A stretch of 64,000 nt of DNA, from positions 434,001 to 498,000 of the forward strand of contig JALBUN010000049.1 of assembly GCA_025174535.1 (NCBI GenBank), given 5' to 3'. The notes below the pieces were generated by a model. That model did not search any database. It had not been told where the DNA came from and saw only the letters and a program-made list of their open reading frames with translations. The position numbers and the translations under genes are program-made. Origin of the DNA: Cantharellus purpuraceus (lineage: Eukaryota > Basidiomycota > Agaricomycetes > Cantharellales > Hydnaceae). How positions within the stretch are numbered: position 1 is the stretch's first letter; every line of letters starts with the position of its first letter. This document shows, one piece after another, positions 21,081-32,325 of the stretch.

Positions 21081-21703
21081 CATGGTGAAACTGTTGCTGG
21101 TGAGTCCTTCACATGCAAATTGAATCTGGGCCTCCTGATGCATGCTGAGTCTTCACAGGGTGATCAACCAGTTCACATATGTGGTGTTTAGGAGGGGATA
21201 TTATCCTCTCATGACAAATATCTAGAATCAGACAGTTTCTGACATAAAACTGACTTTTGCAGAACTACTATAAACAGGAGTCCTAATATATGAATAGGAT
21301 CCATCTCCTCCCCGATCTCATATAGATTGACAAATTATACCTACATAGTCTTAATGACTGGGATAAGTCTATTTTCTATTGTGCAGTAAAGAGGGAGACT
21401 AGAGTTGAAAATACTCAGTCTTGTAAAAAGTGAAGACTGGGGTTACGAAAAGAAAATTTTTTCCTTTATATATCCCGACTCAGTAGCGGCGCAGCACAAA
21501 ACAACATGAGTGTTTGTGGACCATCATGTATCCATGAATGCGCTCCCGCGATTCCAACAACATTTTCAAGGTATTTTACTGTGCTAAACAGTAAACCGCC
21601 AAATCCCGACACATCCTGCGTCAATTCTCGCTGGGATTGAATGCTTGGCATAGTTGGTCTTATAAGATGGTAAGAGGATCAATCCAAAGAGGAAACAAAC
21701 TTT
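21081..21703. other. Stretch without recognised gene, 3' of the quinone reductase
   Basis: About 620 bp, AT-rich on the left where it borders transposon relics. A frame of 61 codons on the minus strand at 21466-21651 has no recognisable motif. I see nothing else to support. Confidence 0.4.
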
Positions 21704-22525
21704 TCAAAATTTGATGCGGGCAACGCTTTCATAGAATGTCTTGCCTTGTGTGGTGGCAATCTGCAGTTCGAGCTCTGAAGGCTGACGCAATCTGTCTCCA
21801 CCCTGGAACGAACGTCAGGGAAGTGTGAATCTGAAGGAAGTCATGACAAGTACAGCAAAAGTGCCTGCAGCTAATGGACCTCCACCGTGAACTTCTTGCA
21901 AGTTCATAAAGGCCGCAAGTGTGTGCTTATAGCCTAATGGCACATAGACGATTCCATGATGTGCCAATGTGGTGATCATGGCGAGCGCGGTGGCTTCTTG
22001 TCCTCCACCCTGACACGCAGTAGAGACGAAGAGGCCGGCACATTTTCCGTGGAGAGCACCTGCGACCCAGAGCTGGCCAGTTGCGTCCCAGAAGGTCTTC
22101 CATTGAGCGGGAAGGCTGCCGTAACGTGTGGGAATACCAAAGAGGAAGGCGTCATAGTCCTCAAGATCTTTGACCTCAAAAATCGGGTAGTCGGGTTTGG
22201 GCGGGGTGTTAAACTTGGCCAGGACATCTTCTGGCAGCGTCTCAGGGATTCTGGATGCACATGGGAAATATGCCGGCTACAGGATATCATGAACTCACTG
22301 GAAGATGGAGGCTTTGCCACCCGCATCCTCAATACCCTTCTTCTCGGCCTCAGCGACTGAATGACGGTGAATATGTATATCTGGACTTCTGAACTTGCAA
22401 GATACCAAAAACCTACGCTTTGAAATATGGCCAAAGAGGGAGTAGATAACAATGGCGACCTAAGGAGGCAAGGTTAGGGGGTGAAGAACAAGTGTGAAAT
22501 ATTAACGTACTTTTGGAGCAGACAT
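21704..22525 (-). CDS. NAD(P)H:quinone oxidoreductase, WrbA/Pst2 flavodoxin family
   Basis: FMN-dependent two-electron reduction of quinones is the family activity, usually at the membrane or in cytosol against oxidative stress. Five exons (22525-22511, 22459-22417, 22356-22299, 22250-21854, 21802-21704) sum to 612 nt, 203 residues, the normal WrbA length. Visible motifs: flavodoxin start VAIVIYSLFGHISK, then IPETLPEDVL, PPKPDYPI, the FMN-loop PTRYGSLPAQWKTFWD, TACQGGGQE, LAHHGIVYVPLGY, and the C-terminal SELELQIATTQGKTFYE. All introns are GT-AG and about 50-60 nt. It is the only intact gene inside the repeat-rich half. The first exon codes only MSAPK. Confidence 0.9.
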
Positions 22526-23539
22526 TGTAGATTGAAGTATGGGTTGGTTGAATGGTGCTACATACTTGGCCACCTTTATAATAATGCTGCGCCATGGAAC
22601 GGGTTACTTTGTATGCCCGAAAATATATGGCGTCTATAGTCACCTCAGCCATTTCATATATGCGGAATATGCTTCTCGCAAGCAGTAGCTGCTAATACGG
22701 TTCACCCTGGTTCACCGGGTCACATGGCTCCAGTCGGGATGCTTCGATTGATCCCCACCGTTGACCGAGGCCAGGTCCGGTGATCACGACCAGTCTCGCC
22801 GAACATACGCAGTGCCACCTACACACCCGGGGGTTGGGTTTAGCGCTTGACACACGCATGGCGCTTGCGGGCTAGTGTCAGCTTACCTCGCACGGCGTGT
22901 TAAAAAAGCTATGATAAAATCTTGCTTTTCCACCCTTTGATTTAAAATTGTCTCCTGATGCGCGGCTAGTGCGGGCTGCAACTCGGGTGATGCCCGAACT
23001 TCCCTGGCGTGAAATTCCCAAGTCAGCTAATATCACAGGCGCCTATTGCATACGTAATCATGGTCTGTTGTCTCTCTTCTACGGTCATCGTAGTTATAGG
23101 TGAACTGAAGTCTTGCGCTCAGTTGTAAATCCTTATGAAGGCAAAGGCTCCTCAACATCGCTAGCAACACTGAGGTGAACTGAAGTCTCTTTTGGCCGTC
23201 GTTCTACAACCGAGACAGTCTGCCCTCCCCGATCTCTGTCGCGCATCAGCTGCAATATCGAACCCACGCTATACATTAGTGGGTCGCTACAGTCTTCCGC
23301 TAAGTGTGTAGGAAGTCTCTTTTGGCCGTCGTTCTACGACAGTGACAGCTTCCCCTTCCCCATATCTGTGGCGGATCGCCTCAGATAGCCTTGGATCGCC
23401 TCAGATATCGGACCTGCGACGTACTCGCTACCACGACACTCATGCCTGAACAGCATTCACTGACCCACCCGGAGTGTGCGTTATTGATATGGCTGGCTCT
23501 CCTGTTATGCTAATGATGGGCTTGTGCAGACTTTCACCA
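22526..23539. other. Intergenic stretch with short direct repeats
   Basis: No gene seen. A 26-bp perfect direct repeat (GAAGTCTCTTTTGGCCGTCG...) occurs at 23182 and 23312, 130 bp apart. A shorter one (GGTGAACTGAAGTC) occurs at about 23099 and 23173. GC content is higher than in the retroelement sequence. The left part must hold the promoter of the quinone reductase gene. Confidence 0.5.
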
Positions 23540-24723
23540 TGACACGGTGAACGACACATGGGCCTGTCGGCCTTGTGATAATGGGGAGCACCCCCGCGCG
23601 CTCCGCCGGGCTGCAGTGCATGAAAAGAGAGCCCGACACAGGGCGAATGTGGCCACCTATGTGGCTCTACAGCAGGCCACTGTACCATGGTTCTTGGATG
23701 ACCAGGCCCCGCACATGGACGATGACGATGGGCAGTCCTTCCTGGGTATCACATATTCCCTTGACCCTGGTTTGCCGTTGCAACACCCTTTGGCTGACCC
23801 GGAGCACACATGGCATACTGGGGAGATGGGGTTGAATGACATGGAACCCAGTCATGGTTTGCAAGACCATGCCATCTGTGATGAAGAACGAGCATGGGCA
23901 GATGAGATGTACATGCCATTGCAAGTGAGCGATGGAGTGATGTTACTGCCCAGAGGGGAGGATGAGGGATCTCCCTGGGGAAATGGTACGAGTAAATACT
24001 TGTGTTCTATCATGGTACAAACGTTGTGGCTCACTAAATATCATGTTAGGTGTGATGGGAAGCCGGCGCCGAAACATCCCAACTGATGGAGATTGGGCCA
24101 TGGGAAGATCGGGTGGTAAGTCCAACATTGCAGGGCTGCAGCGCATAGGCATGCTGCTGACTGAGTACAATGCCAGACATGCTGCCTGGATGTCCCCACT
24201 CACTTGCAGCGAACCACATTCTCGGATATTGAACTGGAATTAATCTCTAGATGCATACCAATGGCGTTACACACGTTCCCACTATTCATCAAGTGAAGGG
24301 AGGCCGGGATCGACTGCAAGCGGCAGTGCTTGTGAGGAATGTACAGTATACGGGTGCTTTTGGGCATACATATTATGTCCTGGACATTGGCGGGATCATA
24401 GCTGATGTGAGTTAGTCTGGATTGGGTGGGTCTGTTGAGAGCCGATTGTGACTGCCAAATCACAGGAGCTGGCCAATCCTCTGGTGCGGCCATGGCTGAT
24501 GTTTTATCCTCATGACAGTGAGGGCCAAGTCAACAAGAATTGGGAGGCCCAGCGGTGGATGCACACCATGGACTCATCTTTGCTAACCCCCATGGTGCGG
24601 GTAGGGGCTGATGATTATTTCACCGGAGAACCTTGTGTACTTCATGATGGCATGGTCTGCTTGGTGGATCACTGGTTCACTCGGGGCTCAGACACATCCA
24701 GGGAGTCATGGGCTCATGGGTGG
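23540..24723 (+). pseudogene. Plavaka/KDZ-like transposase relic, left part
   Basis: Frames 23547-24086 and 24448-24723 encode WACRPCDNGEHPRAL, WFLDDQAPHMDDDDG and then NPLVRPWLMFYPHDSEG, QRWMHTMDSSLLTPMVRVG, DDYFTGEPCVL. From memory this order of motifs is that of a common basidiomycete transposase-like family (Plavaka/KDZ type). A frameshift and a gap in between show decay. LTR-B1 interrupts it at 24724 and it resumes at 26156. Confidence 0.5.
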
Positions 24724-26155
24724 TGTATGGGAATCACCTTTTCCCTATCAAATTCCATTTATGCAGCACCAATGTGCTATTCTTTGCTTTTCCATTCCTA
24801 AATATCAGCATATATTTGATGCTTGTACCTGGAATGGACTTATTCAAATATTCTCTATTTTTCCATATTTTTCCAGGAATATTCCATGCAGAACTCGGCC
24901 CAGAATCATTTATTTCTGCTGTGCTACAGTTGTGGACCCATAGGCGCCCACAAACCTTCGCGCAGCCGGCTCTCCCCTTTTGGACCAGGCATTTGGCCTC
25001 AATTCAAGCTCAGATGTCTCTGATCAATAAATATTCTCTAACTTAACAACCACAGCCTCTCAGGGCACTATTTTCCATGCAGATCATCACATGACATGTG
25101 GCTATCCATGGCTGTCCAAACCAGTGCAGAAAACAGGGTGGACACCCTTCTTTTTGCCTGATCAGTGCCTAGCTCAGGGATCAGATCAGCTGATGGGTGA
25201 TCAAATCAGGTGATTGCCTTGGAATATTCTACCCCTTTCCATAACATTCTAGCTGTTTCCTTCTATTATTAGATAGAACTTTCCAGAACCATTATTCAGC
25301 TCCTGATCAGTGTTAGTGCTGTGATCAGATCCTGTGATTGGCTTGGAATATTCTACCCCTTTCTTCCACCTTCCACAACCTTCCAGTAGCTTCCATCTAT
25401 TAATAGGTAGAATATTCCAGAACCATTAGTCAGCCCCTGTAAATACAATATATAAGGAGGCCATTCTGCCTCTGAAAGAATAACATATCAACATATTCTA
25501 CCCATCTTCTGCACACCAGTGTGACTAGAGTGACATACAGTGTCATCCTCTATCTCAGTAACTGTTGATTACCAGTTCAAGGATCTTTTACAGTTGTGTA
25601 ACTGTACTTGATTGCACTCGAAGTAGTGATATTCCTGCTTTGGGCGTGAGTGTAGTATCTGCCTCACGTGACTACGAATCTACAGGGTGAGATTGTCTGT
25701 CGATAGTCCTGCCATTAGTGCTCTTGTTTAAGCAACTAGTGTGTACTGCCTTTGCAGAGCATTAGAAGCTTGAACTCGTGTGAAGCAGTTGCTAGACTAC
25801 TTCACACATTGCTGTTACCCGCTTCTGAGTGCCACTGGTTGGACGGTTGGATTCATCCACCTACTTCCTTTAGCCTCTAAGTGCATTCCCCTCTTTTTGG
25901 AATATCCGGACCCCTAAGCGTCCGTGAACTCTAGACTCTGGAAGTCTTATTCATTTCTTGCTGCTAAGAAACGTATTACCTTTCTGCGTATAGTCTGCAT
26001 TGACCAATACAAAGGATTGTAACCAAAGTACAAACGTTAAATCGTTTCTGGAGTTGTGCTGCAGCAGGGTTTGATATTCTTCTCAGCTGTTCATTCACGG
26101 AATTGTGGTGATTTAGAGTTTGCCCTAACACCATAATTTTGCGGGTTCCAAAACA
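24724..26155 (+). mobile_element. Solo LTR-B copy 1, with GGTGG target duplication
   Basis: The 1,432-bp LTR begins TGTATGGGAA and ends GGTTCCAAAACA, flanked by GGTGG at 24719-24723 and 26156-26160. Its 3' portion (TATA at about 25447 to the end) matches LTR-A, but its U3 is different and carries repeated TGATCA palindromes instead of the TGACTCA array. The inverted copy at 29453-30884 has the same length. Confidence 0.93.
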
Positions 26156-26569
26156 GGTGGCGCATGTGGACAATGCTCAGGGAAGGGGAATGGGGCTGGG
26201 TGATTGACAAGGATCAAGAGATCTGTTTTCCAGTTAGTGATCTGCTGTTGAACTTGCTTGGACTCCAGGCCGTTCACTGTGTGAGGAACTGCCACCCCCG
26301 GAAGCCATATGGGGTGAGCAGCTGATGCAGTTGTAGGGCAAGCGTCACATCTACTCACTCAATGTCATTGGGGCAGGCATTCACATGGGTGGTTCTGAAT
26401 GTGTACTTGAATGGGAAGGGGCTGTGCCAAATCCATGGTGTACATGGGCAGATGGCCATCAGGTGGTTTCTTGTCCCATCTGGCTGTACTGTGATGACAC
26501 CTCAGGCAATTGTTTGAAGAAATGGAATGAGCATTACTCATTTCTGTTTGCACTGGCAGGATTACCTTG
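26156..26569 (+). pseudogene. Plavaka/KDZ-like transposase relic, right part
   Basis: After LTR-B1 the frames give GEWGWVIDKDQEICFPVSD and then NPWCTWADGHQVVSCPIWLY, DDTSGNCLKKWNEHYSFLF and ALAGLP. The segment D-D-T-S-G-N..K-W-N-x-H is highly characteristic of this family as I remember it. It is cut at 26570 by LTR-H in inverted orientation. Confidence 0.55.
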
Positions 26570-26846
26570 TGTAAATGTGTGTCTTAGTTCACACCATTGC
26601 ACGAACTCAACCAAGTATATTGGTTGGGTGATGTGCTGTACAGTGTGGTAGTTAACTAAGTTCTGTCTACTACATGTGGACCCACACATGTACTCGGGTC
26701 CACTGGCTTATATAATAACTATACATATGCACCCATAGGGTGCATATATCTACCAAGAAGACAGCATTCCTTAATGGAATGCTGCATACATTAATTATGA
26801 CTATATAACTACATGCTATAGTAAGTAAGTACCCTGGGTACTTACA
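26570..26846 (-). mobile_element. LTR-H copy 2 (inverted), 277 bp
   Basis: The segment is the reverse complement of 19648-19927 with scattered differences. It runs from TGTAAATGTG to GGGTACTTACA on the plus strand. The polypurine tract and the C-terminus of the G2 extra ORF follow at 26847, so this is the 3' LTR of a minus-strand element. Confidence 0.8.
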
Positions 26847-27328
26847 CCCTCCCCTTTTTGAATGAGACATGATCTCATTCAGTACCTTTTAATCATACAG
26901 CTCCTTATGAAGCTGTTCTGATGAGTCGGTGTCCATATGGTCATCTTGTTCATATGGTTCTGGAGGGGGATGGCTCTCAGTTGTCCCCAACATGGTTGTG
27001 GTATCCTCATCCACAGATCCAATTGCTACTGCAGCATCCCGATTGAGTTCACAATTAAGTTGATCATGCGAGAGAGCATTTAGCAGCTTTATAAGCTGCT
27101 TGGGAGGCTCCCTGGGTCTCCTGCTTTCACTTACCAACTCTGGCGGGCTGGTTAAAAGCTGCTCCAGAGGCGATGTGTTTAGCAAACTCCTCTAATATAG
27201 CAGTGTGATTGGGGGTGATGCCCCCCTGATTGTCCAAACCAGAGCACAAGCTCTAATTCAGTATGTTCTTTGGGGGGGCAATTCCTCCAATCATATGCTC
27301 CAGTGACTGAAGTGCAAAAGGTGTCACT
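26847..27328 (-). pseudogene. G2 extra ORF, copy 3, C-terminal part
   Basis: Minus-strand frames read GDTFCTSVTGAYDW, TELELVLWFGQSGG and, after a shift, QLIKLLNALSHDQLNCELNRDAAVAI, EPYEQDDHMDTDSSEQLHKELYD. It is a diverged relative of 19032-19605 with frameshifts. LTR-B2 truncates it at 27329. Its stop is followed by the polypurine tract and LTR-H exactly as in copy 2. Confidence 0.7.
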
Positions 27329-27893
27329 GTATGGGAACCACCTTTTCCCTATCAAATTCCATTTATGCAGCACCAATGTGCTATTCTTTGCTTTTCCATT
27401 CCTAAATATCAGCATATATTTGATGCTTGTACCTGGAATGGACTTATTCAAATATTCTCTATTTTTCCATATTTTTCCAGGAATATTCCATGCAGAACTC
27501 GGCTCAGAATCATTTATTTCTGCTGTGCTACAGTTGTGGACCCATAGGCACCCACAAACCTTCCCACAGCCGGCTCTTCCCCTTTGGACCAGGCATTCGG
27601 CCTGAATTCAAGCTCAGATGTCTCTGATCAATAAATATTCTCTAACTTAACAACCACAGCCTCTCAGGGCACTATTTTCCATGCAGATCATCACCTGAGA
27701 TCTGGCTATCCATGGCTGTTCAAACCAGTGCAGAAAACAGGGTGGACACCCTTCTTTTTGCCTGATCAGTGCCTAGCTCAGGGATCAGATCAGCTGATGG
27801 GTGATCAAATCAGGTGATTGCCTTGGAATATTCTACCCCTTTCCATAACATTCTAGCTGTTTCCTTCTATTATTAGATAGAACTTTCCAGAAC
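27329..27893 (+). mobile_element. LTR-B copy 2, 5' 565 bp only
   Basis: It begins TGTATGGGAACCACC and is nearly identical to the start of LTR-B1 (24724), ending at CTTTCCAGAAC where LTR-A3 begins. The rest of this LTR is missing on the other side of LTR-A3, so a simple nested insertion does not explain it. Confidence 0.85.
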
Positions 27894-29348
27894 TGTATGG
27901 GAACTGGTTTTCTCTTAAAAGATCTTGTTTAAAGTCCCAAAACTGTACAATTTCGCTTCATGGCCTTAAAATATCAGCATATATGTGCTGCTTTCTCTTG
28001 ATTCAGGGCCATTCAAATATTCTCTATTTTTTCATATTTTTTCAGGAATTTTCCATGCAGAAATGAGTCCACAACCTTGTTGTTCTGCTGGGCTAAGTTT
28101 TGGGACCCACATGGACCCACAAACCTTCGCAGATGTCAGCAGCCCCAAAGTCAGCCGGAGTCACCTGGACTACTGACATTTTCGATCACATGACTCATTT
28201 CAATCTCCGACTCAATCTGGTCACCACTGCCAGTAAATCCTCAATATCTTCGCAACCACTCCACCTCCTGACTCCATTTTCAGTGGAGAGTTCAATAGAA
28301 GCTGTGCCTACCCATAGCTGTGCTGATAAGCCCAGGAAACGGAGTATTGACCGAGTTATTTGGGTAATGGTGACTCATGCAATGACTCCTGCCATGACTC
28401 ATGCTATGACTCCTTCCATGACTCATACCATGACTCCTGTGATTACTCATACTATGACTCCTGCTCTGAGTCACACTATGACTCCATCTATGACTCATGC
28501 CATGAGTCAGAGCAAATCCAAGCAGCTCATTGGCTAGGAAACTTCCACCCCCTTCTCACATATTCCACTAGCTTCCAGTAGTTTCCATCTATTAATAGGT
28601 AGAAGTTTCCAGTAGTATCAGTCAGCTCCTGTAAATACAATATAAAAGGAGGCCATTCTGCCTCTGAAAGAATAACATATCATCATATTCTACCCATCTT
28701 CTGCACACCAGTGTGACTAGAGTGACATACAGTGTCATCCTCTATCTCAGTAACTGTTGATTACCAGTTCAAGGATCTTTTACAGTTTTGTAACTGTACT
28801 TGATTGCACTCAAAGTAGTGATATTCCTGCTTTGGGCGTGAGTGTAGTATCTACCTCGCGTGACTACGAATCTACAGGGTGAGATTGTCTGTCGATAGTC
28901 CTGCCATTCGTGCTCTTTGTTTAAGTTACTAGTGTGTACTGCCTTTGCAGAGCATTAGGATCTTGAACTCGTGTGAAGCAGTTGCTAGACTACTTCACAC
29001 ATTGCTGTTACCCGCTTCAGAGTGTCACTGGTTGGACGGTTGGATTCATCCACCTACTTCCTCTAGCCTCTAAGTGCATTCCCCTCTTTTTGGAATATCT
29101 GGACCCCTAAGCGTCCATGAACTCTAGACTCTGGAAGTCTTATTCATTTCTTGCTGCTAAGAAATGTATTACCTTCCTGTGTATCGTCTGCATTGACCAT
29201 TACAATGGATTGTAACCAAAGTACAAACGTTAAATTGTTTCTGGAGTTGTGCTGCAGTAGGATTTGATATTCTTCTCAGCTGTTCATTCACGGAATTGTG
29301 GTGATTTAGAGTTTGCCCTAACACCATAATTTTGTGGGTTCCAAAACA
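27894..29348 (+). mobile_element. LTR-A copy 3, 1,455 bp
   Basis: It begins TGTATGGGAACTGG and ends GGTTCCAAAACA. The U3 has the TGACTCA array (28373-28509) and a TATA box at about 28640. Flanking pentamers AGAAC and CATTC differ, so no target duplication is visible. To its right is a 104-bp Gypsy fragment and then an inverted LTR-B. Confidence 0.9.
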
Positions 29349-29452
29349 CATTCCCCAGTACAGGCTGTGTCATTCCCAACGTCACCAGCAACTTTAGGTG
29401 CAAAACTATCTTCCACCTCCGCTGACTCCGCTCCAATAGATACTCCATCTAC
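29349..29452 (+). pseudogene. Gypsy protease-region fragment between head-to-head LTRs
   Basis: 104 bp closely match 5940-6050 of G1 (CAGGCTGTGTCAT..CACCAGCAACTTTAGG..CCAATAGATACTCC). It is the only unique sequence between the two oppositely oriented LTRs. It shows that a G1-type element was the landing site or was joined here. Confidence 0.8.
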
Positions 29453-30884
29453 TGTTTTGGAACCTGCAAAATTATGGTGTTAGGGCAAACTCTAAATCAC
29501 CACAATTCCGTGAATGAACAGCTGAGAAGAATATCAAATCCTGCTGCAGCACAACTCCAGAAACAATTTAACGTTTGTACTTTGGTTACAATCCTTTGTA
29601 TTGGTCAATGCAGACTATACGCAGAAAGGTAATACGTTTCTTAGCAGCAAGAAATGAATAAGACTTCCAGAGTCTAGAGTTCACGGATGCTTAGGGGTCC
29701 AGATATTCCAAAAAGATGGGAATGCACTTAGAGGCTAAAGGAAGTAGGTGGATGAATCCAACCGTCCAACCAGTGGCACTCAGAAGCGGGTAACAGCAAT
29801 GTGTGAAGTAGTCTAGCAACTGCTTCACACGAGTTCAAGCTTCTAATGCTCTGCAAAGGCAGTACACACTAGTAACTTAAACAAGAGCACTAATGGCAGG
29901 ACTATCGACAGACAATCTCACCCTGTAGATTCGTAGTCACGTGAGGCAGATACTACACTCACGCCCAAAGCAGGAATATCACTACTTCGAGTGCAATCAA
30001 GTACAGTTACACAACTGTAAAAGATCCTTGAACTGGTAATCAACAGTTACTGAGATAGAGGATGACACTGTATGTCACTCTAGTCACACTGGTGTGCAGA
30101 AGATGGGTAGAATATGATGATATGTTATTCTTTCAGAGGCAGAATGGCCTCCTTATATATTGTATTTACAGGGGCTGACTAATGGTTCTAGAATATTCTA
30201 CCTATTAATAGATGGAAGCTACTGGAAGGTTGTGGAAGGTGGAAGAAAGGGGTAGAATATTCCAAGCCAATCACAGGTTCTGATCACTGAAATAACACTG
30301 ATCAGGAGCTGAATAATGGTTCTGGAATGTTCTATCTAATAATAGAAGGAAACAGCTAGAATGTTATGGAAAGGGGTAGAATATTCCAAGGCAATCACCT
30401 GATTTGATCACCCATCAGCTGATCTGATCCCTGAGCTAGGCACTGATCAGGCAAAAAGAAGGGTGTCCACCCTGTTTTCTGCACTGGTTTGAACAGCCAT
30501 GGATAGCCAGATCTCAGGTGATGATCTGCATGGAAAATAGTGCCCTGAGAGGCTGTGGTTGTTAAGTTAGAGAATATTTATTGATCAGAGACATCTGAGC
30601 TTGAATTCAGGCCGAATGCCTGGTCCAAAGGGGAAGAGCCGGCTGTGGGAAGGTTTGTGGGTGCCTATGGGTCCACAACTGTAGCACAGCAGAAATAAAT
30701 GATTCTGAGCCGAGTTCTGCATGGAATATTCCTGGAAAAATATGGAAAAATAGAGAATATTTGAATAAGTCCATTCCAGGTACAAGCATCAAATATATGC
30801 TGATATTTAGGAATGGAAAAGCAAAGAATAGCACATTGGTGCTGCATAAATGGAATTTGATAGGGAAAAGGTGGTTCCCATACA
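29453..30884 (-). mobile_element. LTR-B copy 3 (inverted), 1,432 bp
   Basis: On the plus strand it runs from TGTTTTGGAACC to GGTTCCCATACA. Its length equals that of LTR-B1. Flanking pentamers TCTAC and GCATC do not match. It marks the right end of the repeat-rich half; the GNAT gene starts 263 bp further on. Confidence 0.9.
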
Positions 30885-31147
30885 GCATCATTCCAAACAA
30901 GTGTCCATGTAGGTGAATGATAAATGCAATGAGGAAAAAGTGGTCAACAGCAGATAGGGGATGATAGATCTGACTAATTGTGGGCAATTATGTACATTGT
31001 TTGCACCCTGAAGTACGCCATCTCGGGAGCAAAGCACATTTTGCAAACTGCCGAAAACCGCACCTATTACGAAACCAAAGGTAATCGTGGGCGGGTCACA
31101 GATAAACTGCCACCATCAGGATGAGCAAGTGGCCGAAAGCGCAAATA

Positions 31148-31762
31148 ATGTCACCATGGAGGCGAGTCGTCCTCGTGCCCCCGGGTCCTGAAGACGATGC
31201 TGCTGTCGCGGCCGTTCGCAGCGATCCAGAGACATTGCGTTATCTCCCGTTCATGCCAAAATCCATGTCTGCAGAAGAATGACGTGCAAAGCGCGAAGCA
31301 AACACAGCCAATGATGAGATATGGAACTTTCATATCCATCTCGTGGATCCAGAAACAGCCCAACCCACATTATTTGTCGGCCAGTGTGGAATCTTCCACA
31401 TTGATGCCCCCAACCGCTGCGCAGACATAGGCATCATTATACCTTCCAGTCTGCATCGGACTGGTGTTGCAACCGAGGCTTTATATATGACACTATCAAA
31501 CGCCTTCGAGCATCCTGACTTAACGTTGCACCGCGTGCAATTCGTGACGAGCTCAACTAACGTCCAAATGAGAGGCTGGCTGAAGCGCTTTGGTATTGAA
31601 ATGGAGTATCGGATGCGGGTGGCTTGGACTGATGGACAAGGAGGTTGGCTGGATAGTATAGGATACAGCATCCTTGAAGCAGAATGGCCACCTTTGAAGG
31701 CAAGGATTGAGGAGAAACTTAATGCTCGATTACGACCTCACATATCTAACATCTTGATATAA
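31148..31762 (+). pseudogene. GNAT-family N-acetyltransferase (RimJ type) with one internal TGA
   Basis: Single exon of 204 codons: MSPWRRVVLVPPGPEDDAAV...DPETLRYLPFMP, then NFHIHLVDPETAQPTLFVGQCGIFHID, GIIIPSSLHRTGVATEALYMTL, the acetyl-CoA binding motif region, and VQFVTSSTNVQMRGWLKRFGIEMEYRMR. This is the usual length and motif order for Acetyltransf_3/GNAT proteins. A TGA at 31280-31282 interrupts it where Trp or Arg would fit; the frame continues unchanged on both sides. It is either a recent pseudogene or a single base error. It borders the LTR graveyard, so a CpG-type decay (CGA to TGA) is plausible. Confidence 0.7.
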
Positions 31763-32325
31763 TAAATAGGATCCAATGATACAAAACCCCCGCTATGGGA
31801 ACGAGCTGAGGAAAGAATTAGTGTCTTGTATTGTGATCTAGAAGCTGGTGGTCAGCGCTTACGCACCTCCATTTGGGGAGGGTAAAGTCTTTTTCAACAT
31901 GTGGATTGTAATGACGAATGCGGAATTTGTGGATTCAAGGGCTGACATCCTGAGGGAACTCCAGAAGCATGGATTGTTGAAAACCATCAAGGGACTCTGG
32001 ACTGTTGGTGTTCATTTCTCAACACGAATTTGATTATCCAAGGGTGCCCATGCTTTGAGTAAAAGATCCACGCCTAGTCGCCAGCATGCACACATGGGAT
32101 CCGAAACGACGACAGGGGTGCGCAAGAACCTATTCAGTGCAGGAACGATATCGCTGGCCTAAAGGCAGAGTTCGAGAAGTTGAGACATCGCAGTCGGAGA
32201 ACAACTACATAAATATGTGACGCATTCATAAACGTCGGACGCTCGATTTGCACCCAGCGTAGGGATAACATGCAGTTCCTTTCCAAGGCCGCTACAGCTA
32301 GGAGGGTCTTGTTGATCTTATAAAG
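31763..32325. other. Intergenic stretch without supported gene
   Basis: About 560 bp between the GNAT and F-box-like genes, 3' to both. A plus-strand frame at 31848-32033 (61 codons, MVSAYAPPFGEGKVFF...) has no recognised motif and no support beyond being open. Confidence 0.4.

Noticed and set aside
31848..32033. Open frame of 61 codons between the GNAT and F-box-like genes
   Set aside because: No motif, no codon or context support, and the length is within chance.
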